Source of the DNA: Ruminococcus_G sp963594675
Lineage (GTDB): Bacteria; Bacillota; Clostridia; Lachnospirales; Lachnospiraceae
Assembly: GCA_963594675.1 (NCBI GenBank)
Contig: CAVBGA010000171.1
Coordinates: forward strand, 1-62,869
Reading direction: 5' to 3'
DNA length: 62,869 nucleotides
Positions 24,823-33,488 of the stretch are shown here, one piece after another. The notes under the pieces were generated by a model that worked only from the letters and a program-made list of their open reading frames with translations, ran no database searches and was not told where the DNA came from. Each line of letters begins with the position of its first letter. Position 1 is the first letter of the stretch. The translations under genes and the position numbers were made by a program.

Positions 24823-24935
24823 ACGATACCGGTCTCGTGAATTTTCGAAAAAATATCCGCTCTAAGCGGTATATTCTTTCAATATTTTTCAGGTATTTAC
24901 CAAGATTCCGGAATCCTCCTTACGATACCGGTCTC
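24823..24935. promoter_or_regulatory. Pair of LacI-type operator-like repeats upstream of the symporter
   Basis: ACGATACCGGTCTC occurs exactly at 24823-24836 and 24922-24935, a 99-bp spacing. The core GATACCGGTCTC is a near palindrome around ACCGGT, like LacI-family operators with a central CG. No LacI-type regulator gene is in the window. The rest of the 24.8-25.1 kb spacer is AT-rich without visible genes. Confidence 0.6.
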
Positions 24936-25124
24936 TCTTTTATAACTGTCATTTTAGCATCGCAAGAAGACAATCGCAACTAGTAAAACCACACATAAAT
25001 ATGTATGGTTTTTTATACAACATGTCTATATATTTGTTATTTTCTCTTTTTTCGGAATTATCTTATGTAAATAGACATTTTATCCATAATACTGTACTAA
25101 AACAAGCCTCCTTACATGCACTCT

Positions 25125-26048
25125 TCACCTTTTCTTCTTTTCTTCGCGAAAGCTAATCACAGACACTAATTCAATTGCTCCCAAAATCAGAAAGAAACCG
25201 AAGATATCCGGAAAAGTGAATTTTGTTCCAAAGCATATCCAGGTAAGAATTCCGCTACTTATGGGCTCTACTGTTACGAATAGACTGGCTTTTACGCTTC
25301 CCAAGATGCCAATACCCATTCCATATAAGATAAAGGGAATCAGGGTACCTACAATAGCCACTCCCATACAAGAAACAAACACAATGGGGGACATACTGGG
25401 CAAATAGAAGGTTTTTGTGATACAGGCCAACACAATAGAAGCTATCAAGGAACCCCAGCCAATCACATTGATCAAGTCAAATTCTCGATACAATTCCTGA
25501 GGATACAGGCAATAAATAGAGAAACATACTGCCGAAACCAAGCCCCAGAACAAAGCTTCCTTTGACACCGCCAGGGAATTGATACTTCCATGAGTGGCAA
25601 TCAAAAATATACCTACAAAAGCGCATAAAATCGCTGCTGTTTCATATATTTTCGGGGTTTTCTTTAATACCAAAGCGGTATAAATCAGAATCATAATAAT
25701 ATAAGTAAACTGAATCACCGTTCCAGTCGCTGCATTAGAGTTTTCTATAGCCAGAAAATAAGTATATTGAACTCCCATAATGCCCGTCAATGCAAAAAGA
25801 AAAAATCCTATAAATTTCTTTCCCCCTTTAAAAATAGCAAAGCTTCTCTTGCCATTTTTCATAAAGGAAATAAGCAAAAGTACAACTCCGGAAATAAACT
25901 GCCGAAGCACCGTGATCTGGGTGGAATTCACATCCGACACCTGGAACACATACTGTCCCAAGACACCACTAATGCCCCACATAATACCGCAGCATATTAC
26001 CAACAAAATACCAAATTTCTGCGATTGCATAAATTTTTCCTTAGTCAT
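25125..26048 (-). CDS. EamA/DMT family transporter, copy 1
   Basis: The 307-residue protein has about ten hydrophobic segments in two EamA repeats, starting near CCGIMWGISGVLGQYVF and ending GFFLILGAIELVSVISF. Drug/metabolite transporters of this kind export amino acids or metabolites. It is clearly paralogous to the gene at 61.6-62.5 kb, sharing long stretches such as YGMGIGILGSVKASLFVTVEP. GGGG precedes the start. It lies between unrelated genes with no operon partner evident. Confidence 0.9.
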   Translation of the reverse strand: MTKEKFMQSQKFGILLVICCGIMWGISGVLGQYVFQVSDVNSTQITVLRQFISGVVLLLISFMKNGKRSFAIFKGGKKFIGFFLFALTGIMGVQYTYFLAIENSNAATGTVIQFTYIIMILIYTALVLKKTPKIYETAAILCAFVGIFLIATHGSINSLAVSKEALFWGLVSAVCFSIYCLYPQELYREFDLINVIGWGSLIASIVLACITKTFYLPSMSPIVFVSCMGVAIVGTLIPFILYGMGIGILGSVKASLFVTVEPISSGILTWICFGTKFTFPDIFGFFLILGAIELVSVISFREEKKKR

Positions 26049-26116
26049 ACTCTACTTCCCCTTTACTTTAACGCTACTGTTCACTCCGTCCGCTGCAAAC
26101 AGTAGGCAATCACAAC

Positions 26117-26725
26117 TTAATCCCCATAGAGATTCTCTATAGCGGCCACCATCATCTTGACCGTTCCGTCTACACCAAACTTTTCAACATCAATCATGAG
26201 ATTTTTTCCATTTCTATCTCCACGATTCTGTCCTGTTACATATTTATAGTAGTTATGTCTCTGTTTGTCAACTCGCTTAATTAATTTCGCTGATTCCTTG
26301 GCGTCCAGATCGTAGGCTCCCGCAATATGGCGAACCCGGTAAGAAATGGGAGCATACAGGAAGAAATTCAGCATATTGGGATATTCCCGAAGAATATAAT
26401 CGGAACAGCGGCCAAACAAAATAGCGGAGTCTGGCTTCTCTGCAATGGAACGAATTACATCCGCCTGGGCAGCAATGGCCTTGTCGGAATAAAAAGCGGT
26501 GGAAGAGCCATAGCCAAATTCTCGAAAAAGCTTAGAGGCTGATCTTGAACTAAGTACCTCATCACTATTTTTAAAAATATCCACATGCACCCCAGCCTTA
26601 TTGGCTGCCATATCCACAAGATCCTTGTCGTAAAACGGAATTCCCAACTCACTGGCCAGTTTACGGGCGATTTCTCTTGCACCACATCCAAATTCTCGGC
26701 TAATGGTAATAATCACTTTCTTCAT
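26117..26725 (-). CDS. Cytidylate kinase-like family protein
   Basis: The 202-residue protein starts MKKVIITISREFGCGAREIARKLASELGIPFYDKDL, the AAA/cytidylate kinase-2 fold with a variant P-loop (SREFGCGAREIA in place of GxxGxGKS), and later has ILFGRCSDYIL. Many Clostridia carry several such proteins; a kinase role is presumed but substrates are mostly unknown. A GTG at 26734 is possible, but ATG 26725 has AAGGAAGG at good distance. It precedes no partner clearly and follows the amino acid ABC operon on the same strand. Confidence 0.85.
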   Translation of the reverse strand: MKKVIITISREFGCGAREIARKLASELGIPFYDKDLVDMAANKAGVHVDIFKNSDEVLSSRSASKLFREFGYGSSTAFYSDKAIAAQADVIRSIAEKPDSAILFGRCSDYILREYPNMLNFFLYAPISYRVRHIAGAYDLDAKESAKLIKRVDKQRHNYYKYVTGQNRGDRNGKNLMIDVEKFGVDGTVKMMVAAIENLYGD

Positions 26726-26777
26726 GAAACGCACCTTCCTTTTCTCATTTTTATCATTTCAATTTCGTAACTTATTT

Positions 26778-27494
26778 TCATCCTTTGTGTCGATTCAGTT
26801 TTCTTTCACAGAACTTGATAATAAAGGATGCTGCCAGACAAATCACCAGATATACCAGGGCCAGAATCGTATAGGATTCAATGGTTAAGAATGTCTGTGA
26901 GGTATAAGACTTGGTGGTCTGCAGAAATTCCGGTGCTGTAATATAAGCCATCAGGGAGGTATCCTTAATCAAAGTCAAGAGGTAGTTGCCCAATACCGGA
27001 ATGGAATTTTTAAAGGCCTGAGGAATTACAATGCGGTACATAGCCTGCCATGGAGAAAATCCTAGAGCAAGTGCTGCCTCGGTCTGTCCCTTATCGATGG
27101 ACAAAATGGAAGAACGAAGTACCTCTGAAATGTAAGTTCCATAGTTAATGGTCATACCGATAATACCGGCAGTCACTGCCGTCATATTACACTGATAATT
27201 CGGATTACCGAAGGCATATGCGATGATCTCAATTAACAGTGGAAATACATAATAAATATAAACCAGCTGTACCAGAAGCGGGGTACCCCGAATGATCTCC
27301 TGAAATACGATGACAATTTTATTGATAATTCCGTGCTTAGATAAGCGGCCCAAGGTCAAAATAAAACCAAATACAATAGCCAAAAGAAAAGATACAATAG
27401 TAACAATAAGTACGATTTGCAAAGCCTCGCCTAACAATTTAGGAAGCAATTCCTTCCAGGCTTTGGCAAAATCCAAATTCTGTAATACAGTCAT
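26778..27494 (-). CDS. Polar amino acid ABC transporter permease
   Basis: The 238-residue permease has about five hydrophobic segments and the His/Glu/Gln-type motif GQTEAALALGFSPWQAMYRIVIPQAFKNSIPVLGNYL, the EAA loop of the HisM/GlnP family. PFEIIRGTPLLVQL-like sequence (EIIRGTPLLVQLVYIYYVF) is also typical. It follows the ATPase gene by 12 bases and shares its operon with the binding protein. It would work as a homodimer, since only one permease gene is present. Confidence 0.93.
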   Translation of the reverse strand: MTVLQNLDFAKAWKELLPKLLGEALQIVLIVTIVSFLLAIVFGFILTLGRLSKHGIINKIVIVFQEIIRGTPLLVQLVYIYYVFPLLIEIIAYAFGNPNYQCNMTAVTAGIIGMTINYGTYISEVLRSSILSIDKGQTEAALALGFSPWQAMYRIVIPQAFKNSIPVLGNYLLTLIKDTSLMAYITAPEFLQTTKSYTSQTFLTIESYTILALVYLVICLAASFIIKFCERKLNRHKG

Positions 27495-27506
27495 GTCTAT
27501 TCCCCC

Positions 27507-28241
27507 TTAATCTCGCAGTACACGTGATAAAAATGCTTTTGTACGTTCATTCTTCGGATTGGAGAAGATTTCTTCCGGAGAACCTTCCTCAACAACATAT
27601 CCGCCATCCATAAATATCACTCGGTTTGCCACATCGTGGGCAAATCCCATCTCATGAGTTACCACCGCCATGGTCATACCCTCATCGGCCAACTGCCGCA
27701 TAACCTGCAATACATCTCCTACCAATTCTGGGTCCAGGGCGGATGTAGGTTCATCAAAAAGCATTACTCTGGGATGCATAGCCAGAGACCTGGCAATCGC
27801 TACCCTCTGCTGCTGACCACCGGATAGAGTTCCCGGATATACATCAGCCTTTGCCTGCATCCCTACCTTTTCCAAAAGCTTCATGCCTTCCAGCTTTGCC
27901 TCCTCCTTAGGCATTTTCAAAAGATGGATTGGTGCATAAGTCACATTTTCCAAAACCGTCATAAAAGGAAAGAGATTAAAGCGTTGAAAACACATTCCCA
28001 CCTTTTCTCTGTATTTCATTTTATTGAATTTTTTCTCCAAAATATTATTTCCATCATATACGATAGATCCACCACTAGGTGTTTCCAGGAGATTTAGGCA
28101 TCTTAGGAAAGTACTTTTTCCGGAACCAGAAGGTCCAATGAGAACCAGCACCTCCCCTTCCTCTATGGATACATTGATATCCTTTAATACCTGCAAATCG
28201 CCAAATTTTTTCTGAAGATTACTGATTTCAAGTAAAGCCAT
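27507..28241 (-). CDS. Polar amino acid ABC transporter ATP-binding protein (GlnQ/HisP type)
   Basis: The 244-residue ATPase has Walker A GPSGSGKSTF, signature LSGGQQQR, Walker B VMLFDEPTSALDPE and THEMGFA with the switch His. The TSALDPE and THEMGFA forms are diagnostic of the polar amino acid uptake group. It is second in the operon, behind an intercistronic hairpin. Confidence 0.94.
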   Translation of the reverse strand: MALLEISNLQKKFGDLQVLKDINVSIEEGEVLVLIGPSGSGKSTFLRCLNLLETPSGGSIVYDGNNILEKKFNKMKYREKVGMCFQRFNLFPFMTVLENVTYAPIHLLKMPKEEAKLEGMKLLEKVGMQAKADVYPGTLSGGQQQRVAIARSLAMHPRVMLFDEPTSALDPELVGDVLQVMRQLADEGMTMAVVTHEMGFAHDVANRVIFMDGGYVVEEGSPEEIFSNPKNERTKAFLSRVLRD

Positions 28242-28313
28242 ACAGGTCCACTTCCTTTCCTACTCTGGTATTTCGAATCATTCAAACTTTATTCCTCTAT
28301 AACATGTAGAAAA

Positions 28314-28349
28314 GGGCAGCAAATGCATTTTACTGCACCCTTGCTGCCC
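28314..28349 (-). terminator. Intercistronic attenuator between binding protein and ATPase
   Basis: GGGCAGCAA and TTGCTGCCC form a 9-bp stem around an 18-base loop. On the minus strand it is followed by TTTTCT. It should let the binding protein be made in excess over the ATPase and permease. Confidence 0.7.
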
Positions 28350-28357
28350 TCTTCGAC

Positions 28358-29308
28358 TTATTCTTCTCTTGTATTTACAGTTGCTGCAACTTCATCTTCA
28401 GGAACAGAATGTAAATCTGGATCCAATCCGCATTCCTCAAATGCTTTATCGATAAAGCCTTCTTCCCTCATCTCTGCTACTACATTATTTACTTCCTTCA
28501 TAAAATCAATGTTATCAAAGGATACAGCTGGTGAAATATGACCAATCGCCAAATCCGGATCTGTATAATTCTCTGCAAATTTAAGTCCTTTCAGAGCATC
28601 CGGTGTTCTTGCCTTCATATCCTCCATAACTGTTGAATCGGAAAGGAAAGCATCAATCTTACCATACTGAAGAGCTGTCAGCGAGGAGGACTGATCTCCT
28701 GTTGCTCTGGCTTCTTTGATCAAGCCATCTTCCTGCCATCCTTCAACAATTTCCTGCCATATGGTTCCTTCTGTATAACCTACTACTGTAGAGCTAGAAT
28801 CAAAATCATCCTGTCCATCAATGGAGCTATCCTCTGGAACTACCAGAATACCACCCTGGGTATACCAGGTATCTCCATAATAAATCTGTTTTGCACGATC
28901 TGCCTTCTGATACATACCATCGGCGATCATATCAATATTTCCTTCATTCAGGTTGACAATCAATTCCGAGAAACTAATCAGGCTCATCTCTACCTTAGCG
29001 ATGCCCAATCTCTTTGCAATCTCTTTACAAATAACAGCATCAATTCCACTAAATTCTCCGGTGTCCTGGTCAATGTAAGCATAACTATCACCGGAAGAAC
29101 CAATGGTCCAAACTCCTTTTTCTCTAAGCTCTGTCAGCATCTTGCTGGGCTGTCCATTTTCACAATAACTATTATCATACTCTGTAGATGAACTGCTGTC
29201 TGAGCTACTGTCACTGCTTTCTGAACTACTTCCACATCCTGTCAGTAAGGTTACCGCCATCACTGTTCCCATCAAAAGTGAAAGCACTCTTTTTCTCATT
29301 TTTTTCAT
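28358..29308 (-). CDS. Amino acid ABC transporter substrate-binding lipoprotein
   Basis: The protein is about 316 residues. It has a lipoprotein signal with LLTGCG and a Ser/Asp linker, then a family 3 (HisJ/GlnH-like) solute-binding fold: GVWTIGSSGDSYAYIDQDTGEFSGIDAVICKEIAKRLG and EGNIDMIADGMYQKADR. It is the extracellular receptor of the operon. ATG 29308 is preferred over 29314 because of AGGAGG spacing. The ligand is unknown, but the shared upstream inverted repeat ties it to the aminotransferase module. Confidence 0.92.
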   Translation of the reverse strand: MKKMRKRVLSLLMGTVMAVTLLTGCGSSSESSDSSSDSSSSTEYDNSYCENGQPSKMLTELREKGVWTIGSSGDSYAYIDQDTGEFSGIDAVICKEIAKRLGIAKVEMSLISFSELIVNLNEGNIDMIADGMYQKADRAKQIYYGDTWYTQGGILVVPEDSSIDGQDDFDSSSTVVGYTEGTIWQEIVEGWQEDGLIKEARATGDQSSSLTALQYGKIDAFLSDSTVMEDMKARTPDALKGLKFAENYTDPDLAIGHISPAVSFDNIDFMKEVNNVVAEMREEGFIDKAFEECGLDPDLHSVPEDEVAATVNTREE

Positions 29309-29366
29309 ATACATCTCCTCCTTTTAGTTCTGTCCCCTACGTTTTTTACAGATTTCTTGTAATAAT

Positions 29367-29417
29367 ATAAAGAACACAGCTGGAAAGCTTTTCTAGCTCC
29401 CTTGCTGTGTTCTTTAT
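29367..29417 (-). terminator. Strong hairpin between alcohol dehydrogenase and amino acid ABC operon
   Basis: ATAAAGAACACAGC (29367-29380) pairs with GCTGTGTTCTTTAT (29404-29417), a 14-bp perfect stem. It can terminate the upstream minus-strand operon or, if a promoter lies near 29.45 kb, act as a leader element of the transporter operon. Confidence 0.65.
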
Positions 29418-29473
29418 GTTTGCAAGTATACGTGTATTGCTTATGTCATACAAGCCACTGTAGCACAAAGTAT

Positions 29474-29491
29474 TTTGTGCTCTAGCACATA
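29474..29491. promoter_or_regulatory. Inverted repeat, probable regulator site upstream of amino acid ABC operon
   Basis: TTTGTGC-TCTA-GCACATA nearly equals the perfect repeat TTTGTGC-CAGA-GCACAAA at 32121-32138. A further half-site, TAGCACAAA, sits just before it (29461-29469). The site is about 165 bases upstream of the binding-protein start. Confidence 0.6.
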
Positions 29492-29510
29492 GATATCATG
29501 GATTTTGACA

Positions 29511-30665
29511 TTAAGATTCAATGACAGCACTATAAATTGCCATACAATCTTCTTTTCTGACTTCTTTCCTGGTATTGCCCGGACTTCCAGATGCAATAGC
29601 ATCCTCAGACATCTTCTCTATCACAGACAGGAAATCCTCTTTCTTGATACCATAACCCTGCAAGGTGGGCACCTCACAGATTTCGCAAACCTTCTCAATG
29701 GCATCTAAAAATTTCTCTGCAGCTGCCTGTTCACTTTCTTCCTCAGATGCAGCTCCAATAGCCCTTCCTAAATTTGCAAAACGATCATAAGCTCCATCCA
29801 AAGCAAAGGTCAGGCATTCCTTCAAAAGCATGGCATTGCTCATGCCATGAGGCACGTGAAAGAGAGCACCGATGGGACGGCTCATGCCATGTACCAAGGT
29901 CACGCTGGAATTATTAATGCAAATTCCTGCTTCCAAAGCCGCCAGGGACATCTCCCCTCTGGCCTTGGTATCGTACCCATTTTTATAAGCCTTGGGTAAA
30001 TATTCCATAATCCGCTTCACTGCCGAGACAGCACACACATCCGTAAGCTCAAATGCCTTCTTTGAAGTATAAGCTTCCACAGCATGAGTCAATGCATCCA
30101 ATCCTGTAGCAGCTGTCACACTTTTGGGCATATCTGCTGTGAAAGCAGGATTTACAATAGCCAGATCCGGCACCAGACAGTCGCCTTTCAAGAGCATTTT
30201 AATGTCCTTTTCCTGATCTGTAATAATCGTAAATTTGGTAGCCTCTGATCCCGTGCCGGAGGTGGTAGGAATGGCCACAATCCCTGGAACATTACCAGTA
30301 ATTTCTTTCCCATTGTAGTCTGCAATCTTACCTTCATTTACTGCCATAGCAGCAATTGCCTTGGCAGAATCCAGAGGACTTCCTCCACCAATTCCGATTA
30401 CAAACTGGCTCTCCGACTTTCTATATTCCTCAAGTCCTGCCTCAATCATTTGATCCGTAGGCTCTCCCGTAATGCCATCAAACACCTGGTAAGCGATATC
30501 TGCCTCTTTCAGTGCTTTTTTCAACTGATCCATCATAGGGGATTTTCCCACATGCTTACCGGTAACAATCAAGGCTTTGTCCCCATACTGTTTTACATAG
30601 GGCAAAGCGGAAGTCAAGGCATCCTTTCCAAAGAACACATGACCCGGTATCGCAAAATGCGCCAT
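29511..30665 (-). CDS. Iron-containing alcohol dehydrogenase (module 1)
   Basis: The 384-residue group III alcohol dehydrogenase has GGGSPLDSAKA (NAD site), PTTSGTGSEAT, and metal-ligand regions DALTHAVEAY and HGMSRPIGALFHVPHG. Enzymes of this kind reduce aldehydes such as succinate semialdehyde or sulfoacetaldehyde. It lies 39 bases after the aminotransferase gene in a two-gene operon. The likely reaction is NAD(P)H-dependent reduction of the aldehyde made by that aminotransferase. Confidence 0.92.
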   Translation of the reverse strand: MAHFAIPGHVFFGKDALTSALPYVKQYGDKALIVTGKHVGKSPMMDQLKKALKEADIAYQVFDGITGEPTDQMIEAGLEEYRKSESQFVIGIGGGSPLDSAKAIAAMAVNEGKIADYNGKEITGNVPGIVAIPTTSGTGSEATKFTIITDQEKDIKMLLKGDCLVPDLAIVNPAFTADMPKSVTAATGLDALTHAVEAYTSKKAFELTDVCAVSAVKRIMEYLPKAYKNGYDTKARGEMSLAALEAGICINNSSVTLVHGMSRPIGALFHVPHGMSNAMLLKECLTFALDGAYDRFANLGRAIGAASEEESEQAAAEKFLDAIEKVCEICEVPTLQGYGIKKEDFLSVIEKMSEDAIASGSPGNTRKEVRKEDCMAIYSAVIES

Positions 30666-30704
30666 TTTGACACTTCCCTTCTAAACTATTTCCTATCTAT
30701 ATTA

Positions 30705-32030
30705 TTAGATGAAGTCTTTGTCCACAATACCCAAAACTTCATCCAGCTTTTTCATCTCTTCCAGAAGCTGTTCCTCTGTAATAATCAAAGGCGGGCAAAC
30801 CAGAATCATATTTTCGTGAGAGTAGGTCATAAATTTGCGTGCCTTCAGCAGGCCCACCACCTTACTCATAATGCCCTCCGGATCACATCCGTAAGCCACA
30901 AGAGGTTCTTTTGTCTCCTTATCCTTTACCAGTTCCACTGCAGAGAACAAACCGATATGGCGTACATCACCTACACAGGCATGTGCTTCCTTAAAGGCAT
31001 CCAACTGCTCAGCCAGCACTTTTCCTACTTTATTTACATTCTCCAGAATATTTGCTTTGCTGTAGTAATCCACGCAGGCAACACCTGCAGCACAGGCCAG
31101 AGGATGTCCACTATAGGTAAGTCCACAGGACAGAAGATGATCATCGAAATACGCTGCAATCTTGCTGCTAACAGCTACACCGCCCAACTGAATATAGCCG
31201 CAGGTAACACCTTTGGCAAAGGTAACCAAATCCGGTACCACATCAAAGTTTTCGAAAGCAAACATCTTTCCTGTACGGCACCAGCCAGCCATAACCTCAT
31301 CGCAAATCATTACAATGCCAAACTCATCACAAATCTTGCGAACTCCTGGCAAATAGCCCTTCGGCGGAATGATCACGCCATTAGATCCTGTAATGGTCTC
31401 CATAACAATGGCTGCAATCTGATCCGGACCTTCGTAAATTACCTGTTCTCTCAATTTTGCCAGATAATACTTGGTTGCTTCTTCCTCTGACGCAAACTTG
31501 ATGGGCTCACGGTAAATATAGGGATCGAAAAATTTAACGAATCCTGGAATTCCTGGCTCCAGAGGATAACGTCTCGGCTCACCGGTTAGATTTCCTGCAC
31601 CAAAGGAGGAGCCATGATAACTTCTGTAACGGCTGAACACCTTCTTTCTTCCGGTGAACATACGAGCAATCTTAATAGCGTTTTCATTGGCATCTGCTCC
31701 GGCATTGGTAAAGAACACCTTGCCAAAACTATCCGGCAGAAGATCTACAATCATTTTTGCCAGCTTAGCTCTGGATTCCACTCCATAAGAAGGACCTACA
31801 TAACAATACTGATCCACCTGAGCCTTGATGGCATCACCAATTCCCTTATTATTATAGCCAACATTCATATTTACCTGCTGAGAGGACATATCCGTATATC
31901 TATTTCCATCATAATCATAGATATAAATTCCATCTGCCTTGGCAATGGGAAGCGGGTCCAGATTTGCCTGTTTGCTCCATGACTGAAGTACATATTTTTT
32001 TGAAGTATCTTTTATTTCCTGTGGTGTCAT
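30705..32030 (-). CDS. Class III aminotransferase (module 1; taurine/omega-amino acid type)
   Basis: The 441-residue PLP enzyme has FFTNAGADANENAIKIARMFTGRKK, ICDEVMAGWCRTGKMFA (PLP Asp) and TFAKGVTCGYIQLGG with the Schiff-base Lys. The SWSKQANLDPLPIAKADGIYIYDYDGNRYTDMSS opening resembles taurine:pyruvate and taurine:2-oxoglutarate aminotransferases and other omega-amine enzymes. An earlier in-frame ATG at 32150 would add a hydrophobic 40-residue leader. ATG 32030 with AAGGAAGG is preferred. The paired alcohol dehydrogenase suggests nitrogen scavenging from an amine. The exact amine is uncertain. Confidence 0.88.
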   Translation of the reverse strand: MTPQEIKDTSKKYVLQSWSKQANLDPLPIAKADGIYIYDYDGNRYTDMSSQQVNMNVGYNNKGIGDAIKAQVDQYCYVGPSYGVESRAKLAKMIVDLLPDSFGKVFFTNAGADANENAIKIARMFTGRKKVFSRYRSYHGSSFGAGNLTGEPRRYPLEPGIPGFVKFFDPYIYREPIKFASEEEATKYYLAKLREQVIYEGPDQIAAIVMETITGSNGVIIPPKGYLPGVRKICDEFGIVMICDEVMAGWCRTGKMFAFENFDVVPDLVTFAKGVTCGYIQLGGVAVSSKIAAYFDDHLLSCGLTYSGHPLACAAGVACVDYYSKANILENVNKVGKVLAEQLDAFKEAHACVGDVRHIGLFSAVELVKDKETKEPLVAYGCDPEGIMSKVVGLLKARKFMTYSHENMILVCPPLIITEEQLLEEMKKLDEVLGIVDKDFI

Positions 32031-32120
32031 AATGTCATCCTTCCTTTCGTATCTGTTCTTTTGATGGTTCTCATTATAAACATCCGAAATCTTAAAACAA
32101 TAAACCGCAACCCAAAAACT

Positions 32121-32138
32121 TTTGTGCCAGAGCACAAA
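32121..32138. promoter_or_regulatory. Perfect inverted repeat between aminotransferase and PucR gene
   Basis: TTTGTGC-CAGA-GCACAAA is a perfect 7-bp inverted repeat with 4-bp centre in the divergent promoter region. A related copy sits upstream of the amino acid ABC operon. It is the best candidate binding site for the adjacent PucR regulator. Confidence 0.65.
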
Positions 32139-32185
32139 CACATACTGCATGCTCCCTATTTGTCATCTTATTTTATTTTTTATGT

Positions 32186-32254
32186 TATAATGTAGGGAGT
32201 TAAAAATTGATGACAAAGGCAAGGGTGCCCCAAAAGCTCCCTTGCCTTTCTTTT
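32186..32254 (+). promoter_or_regulatory. -10 box and terminator-like leader of the PucR gene
   Basis: A perfect TATAAT (32186-32191) is followed by a hairpin, AAAGGCAAGGG (32215-32225) with CCCTTGCCTTT (32239-32249), and a T-rich tail. It lies wholly upstream of the chosen ATG 32270. The regulator may thus be attenuated. Confidence 0.6.
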
Positions 32255-32269
32255 ATCTGGAGAAATACT

Positions 32270-33433
32270 ATGGCATTAGAATTACAGCGTCTTGTAGAAA
32301 AAGTAGAACATATGGATATACATCTTCTCGCCGGTGAAGGAGGCATCCATAATCTGGTCACCTGGGTACATATGGTTGAAACCGCAGAAGCATCCGATTT
32401 TTTGGATGGTGGCGAAGTGGCCATCCTTACAGGTCTTGGACTTAACGGTCCAGACGACTTGATTGATTTGGTCAATTTCATGTACGAAAAGAAAATCGCT
32501 GGTCTTATCATCAACATCGGCCCCTTTATCGAGGAAATTCCCAAGGAAGTTCTTCATTTCTGCAACGAAGTCAATCTTCCTCTTTTTGTCGTGCCTTGGA
32601 AAATTCATCTGGCCGAGATCATGCGTATCTTTTGTTTTGCCCTTACCCGGGATGAACAAAAATTGCTCCAAACTGCTGCCACCTTTAAAAATGCCATATT
32701 TTTCCCAAAGCAGGAAGAACTTTATGTTATTTCTCTTTCTCAACAAGGATTTTCTCCTGATTGGAAATATTCCGTCTGCATGATGCATTTACAGTCGCAA
32801 AATAAAATTTCTACCGATCGTTTGGAAAAATTTACCATTAATCTGAATACCTATGCTCAGCATAAATATAAAAATATCGCCACATTTCTCAATGATTCCG
32901 AGATTTTAATCGTATGCGGTAATTATAATGAAGAAGAAGTCAAAAGTTTCATCCAGGAACTTTATGCCTACGGAACACGCATCCTAGCTTCCGGTGAATC
33001 CCTTTCCGCCGGTTGTGGAAAACTTACCCAAAGCATCCGCTGCCTGTGGAAAAGCTATAAGCAGGCAAAATCTATCCAAAAACTGCAAAAAAACGGAAAA
33101 TGCCTGGATGATCTCACTTTTTATTCGGATATGGGCATTTATAAGCTGCTGATGAGCATCGATGACCGGGATATTATGGAGGAATATTACGAAAAAACTG
33201 TCCTTCCTTTGCGGGAATATGACGAGAAAAATAATACCGATCTGGCTGTGGTCTTGTGTGCCTACCTCAACCACAACGGCAGTGTCAAAGATACCGCTGA
33301 TGAACTCTTCGTACATCGCAACACCATCAACTATAAATTGACTAAGATTTCAGAATTGCTTCATATGGATCTGTCCCAGTTGAGCACTCGGCTACTCTTG
33401 GGCGTTGGTTTTATGTTGGAAGATATGTTTTAA
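32270..33433 (+). CDS. PucR family transcriptional regulator (module 1)
   Basis: The 387-residue protein has an N-terminal PucR domain (LLAGEGGIHNLVTWVHMVE), a middle GGDEF-like region and a C-terminal helix-turn-helix (GSVKDTADELFVHRNTINYKLTKISELL). PucR regulators control purine, GABA and amine catabolism. An ATG at 32207 falls upstream of the leader hairpin, so 32270 with GGAG is chosen. It is divergent from the aminotransferase/dehydrogenase operon, with an inverted repeat between, so it likely regulates that operon. Confidence 0.9.
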   Translation: MALELQRLVEKVEHMDIHLLAGEGGIHNLVTWVHMVETAEASDFLDGGEVAILTGLGLNGPDDLIDLVNFMYEKKIAGLIINIGPFIEEIPKEVLHFCNEVNLPLFVVPWKIHLAEIMRIFCFALTRDEQKLLQTAATFKNAIFFPKQEELYVISLSQQGFSPDWKYSVCMMHLQSQNKISTDRLEKFTINLNTYAQHKYKNIATFLNDSEILIVCGNYNEEEVKSFIQELYAYGTRILASGESLSAGCGKLTQSIRCLWKSYKQAKSIQKLQKNGKCLDDLTFYSDMGIYKLLMSIDDRDIMEEYYEKTVLPLREYDEKNNTDLAVVLCAYLNHNGSVKDTADELFVHRNTINYKLTKISELLHMDLSQLSTRLLLGVGFMLEDMF

Positions 33434-33488
33434 ATCGGACATTAGAAAAACTGTAACACCTGATAATATCTCCTCAGCCTTCGCAGGA

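Noticed and set aside
30450..31490. 346-codon open frame antisense to module 1 genes
   Set aside because: Crosses the dehydrogenase/aminotransferase boundary on the other strand and has no recognisable motif.
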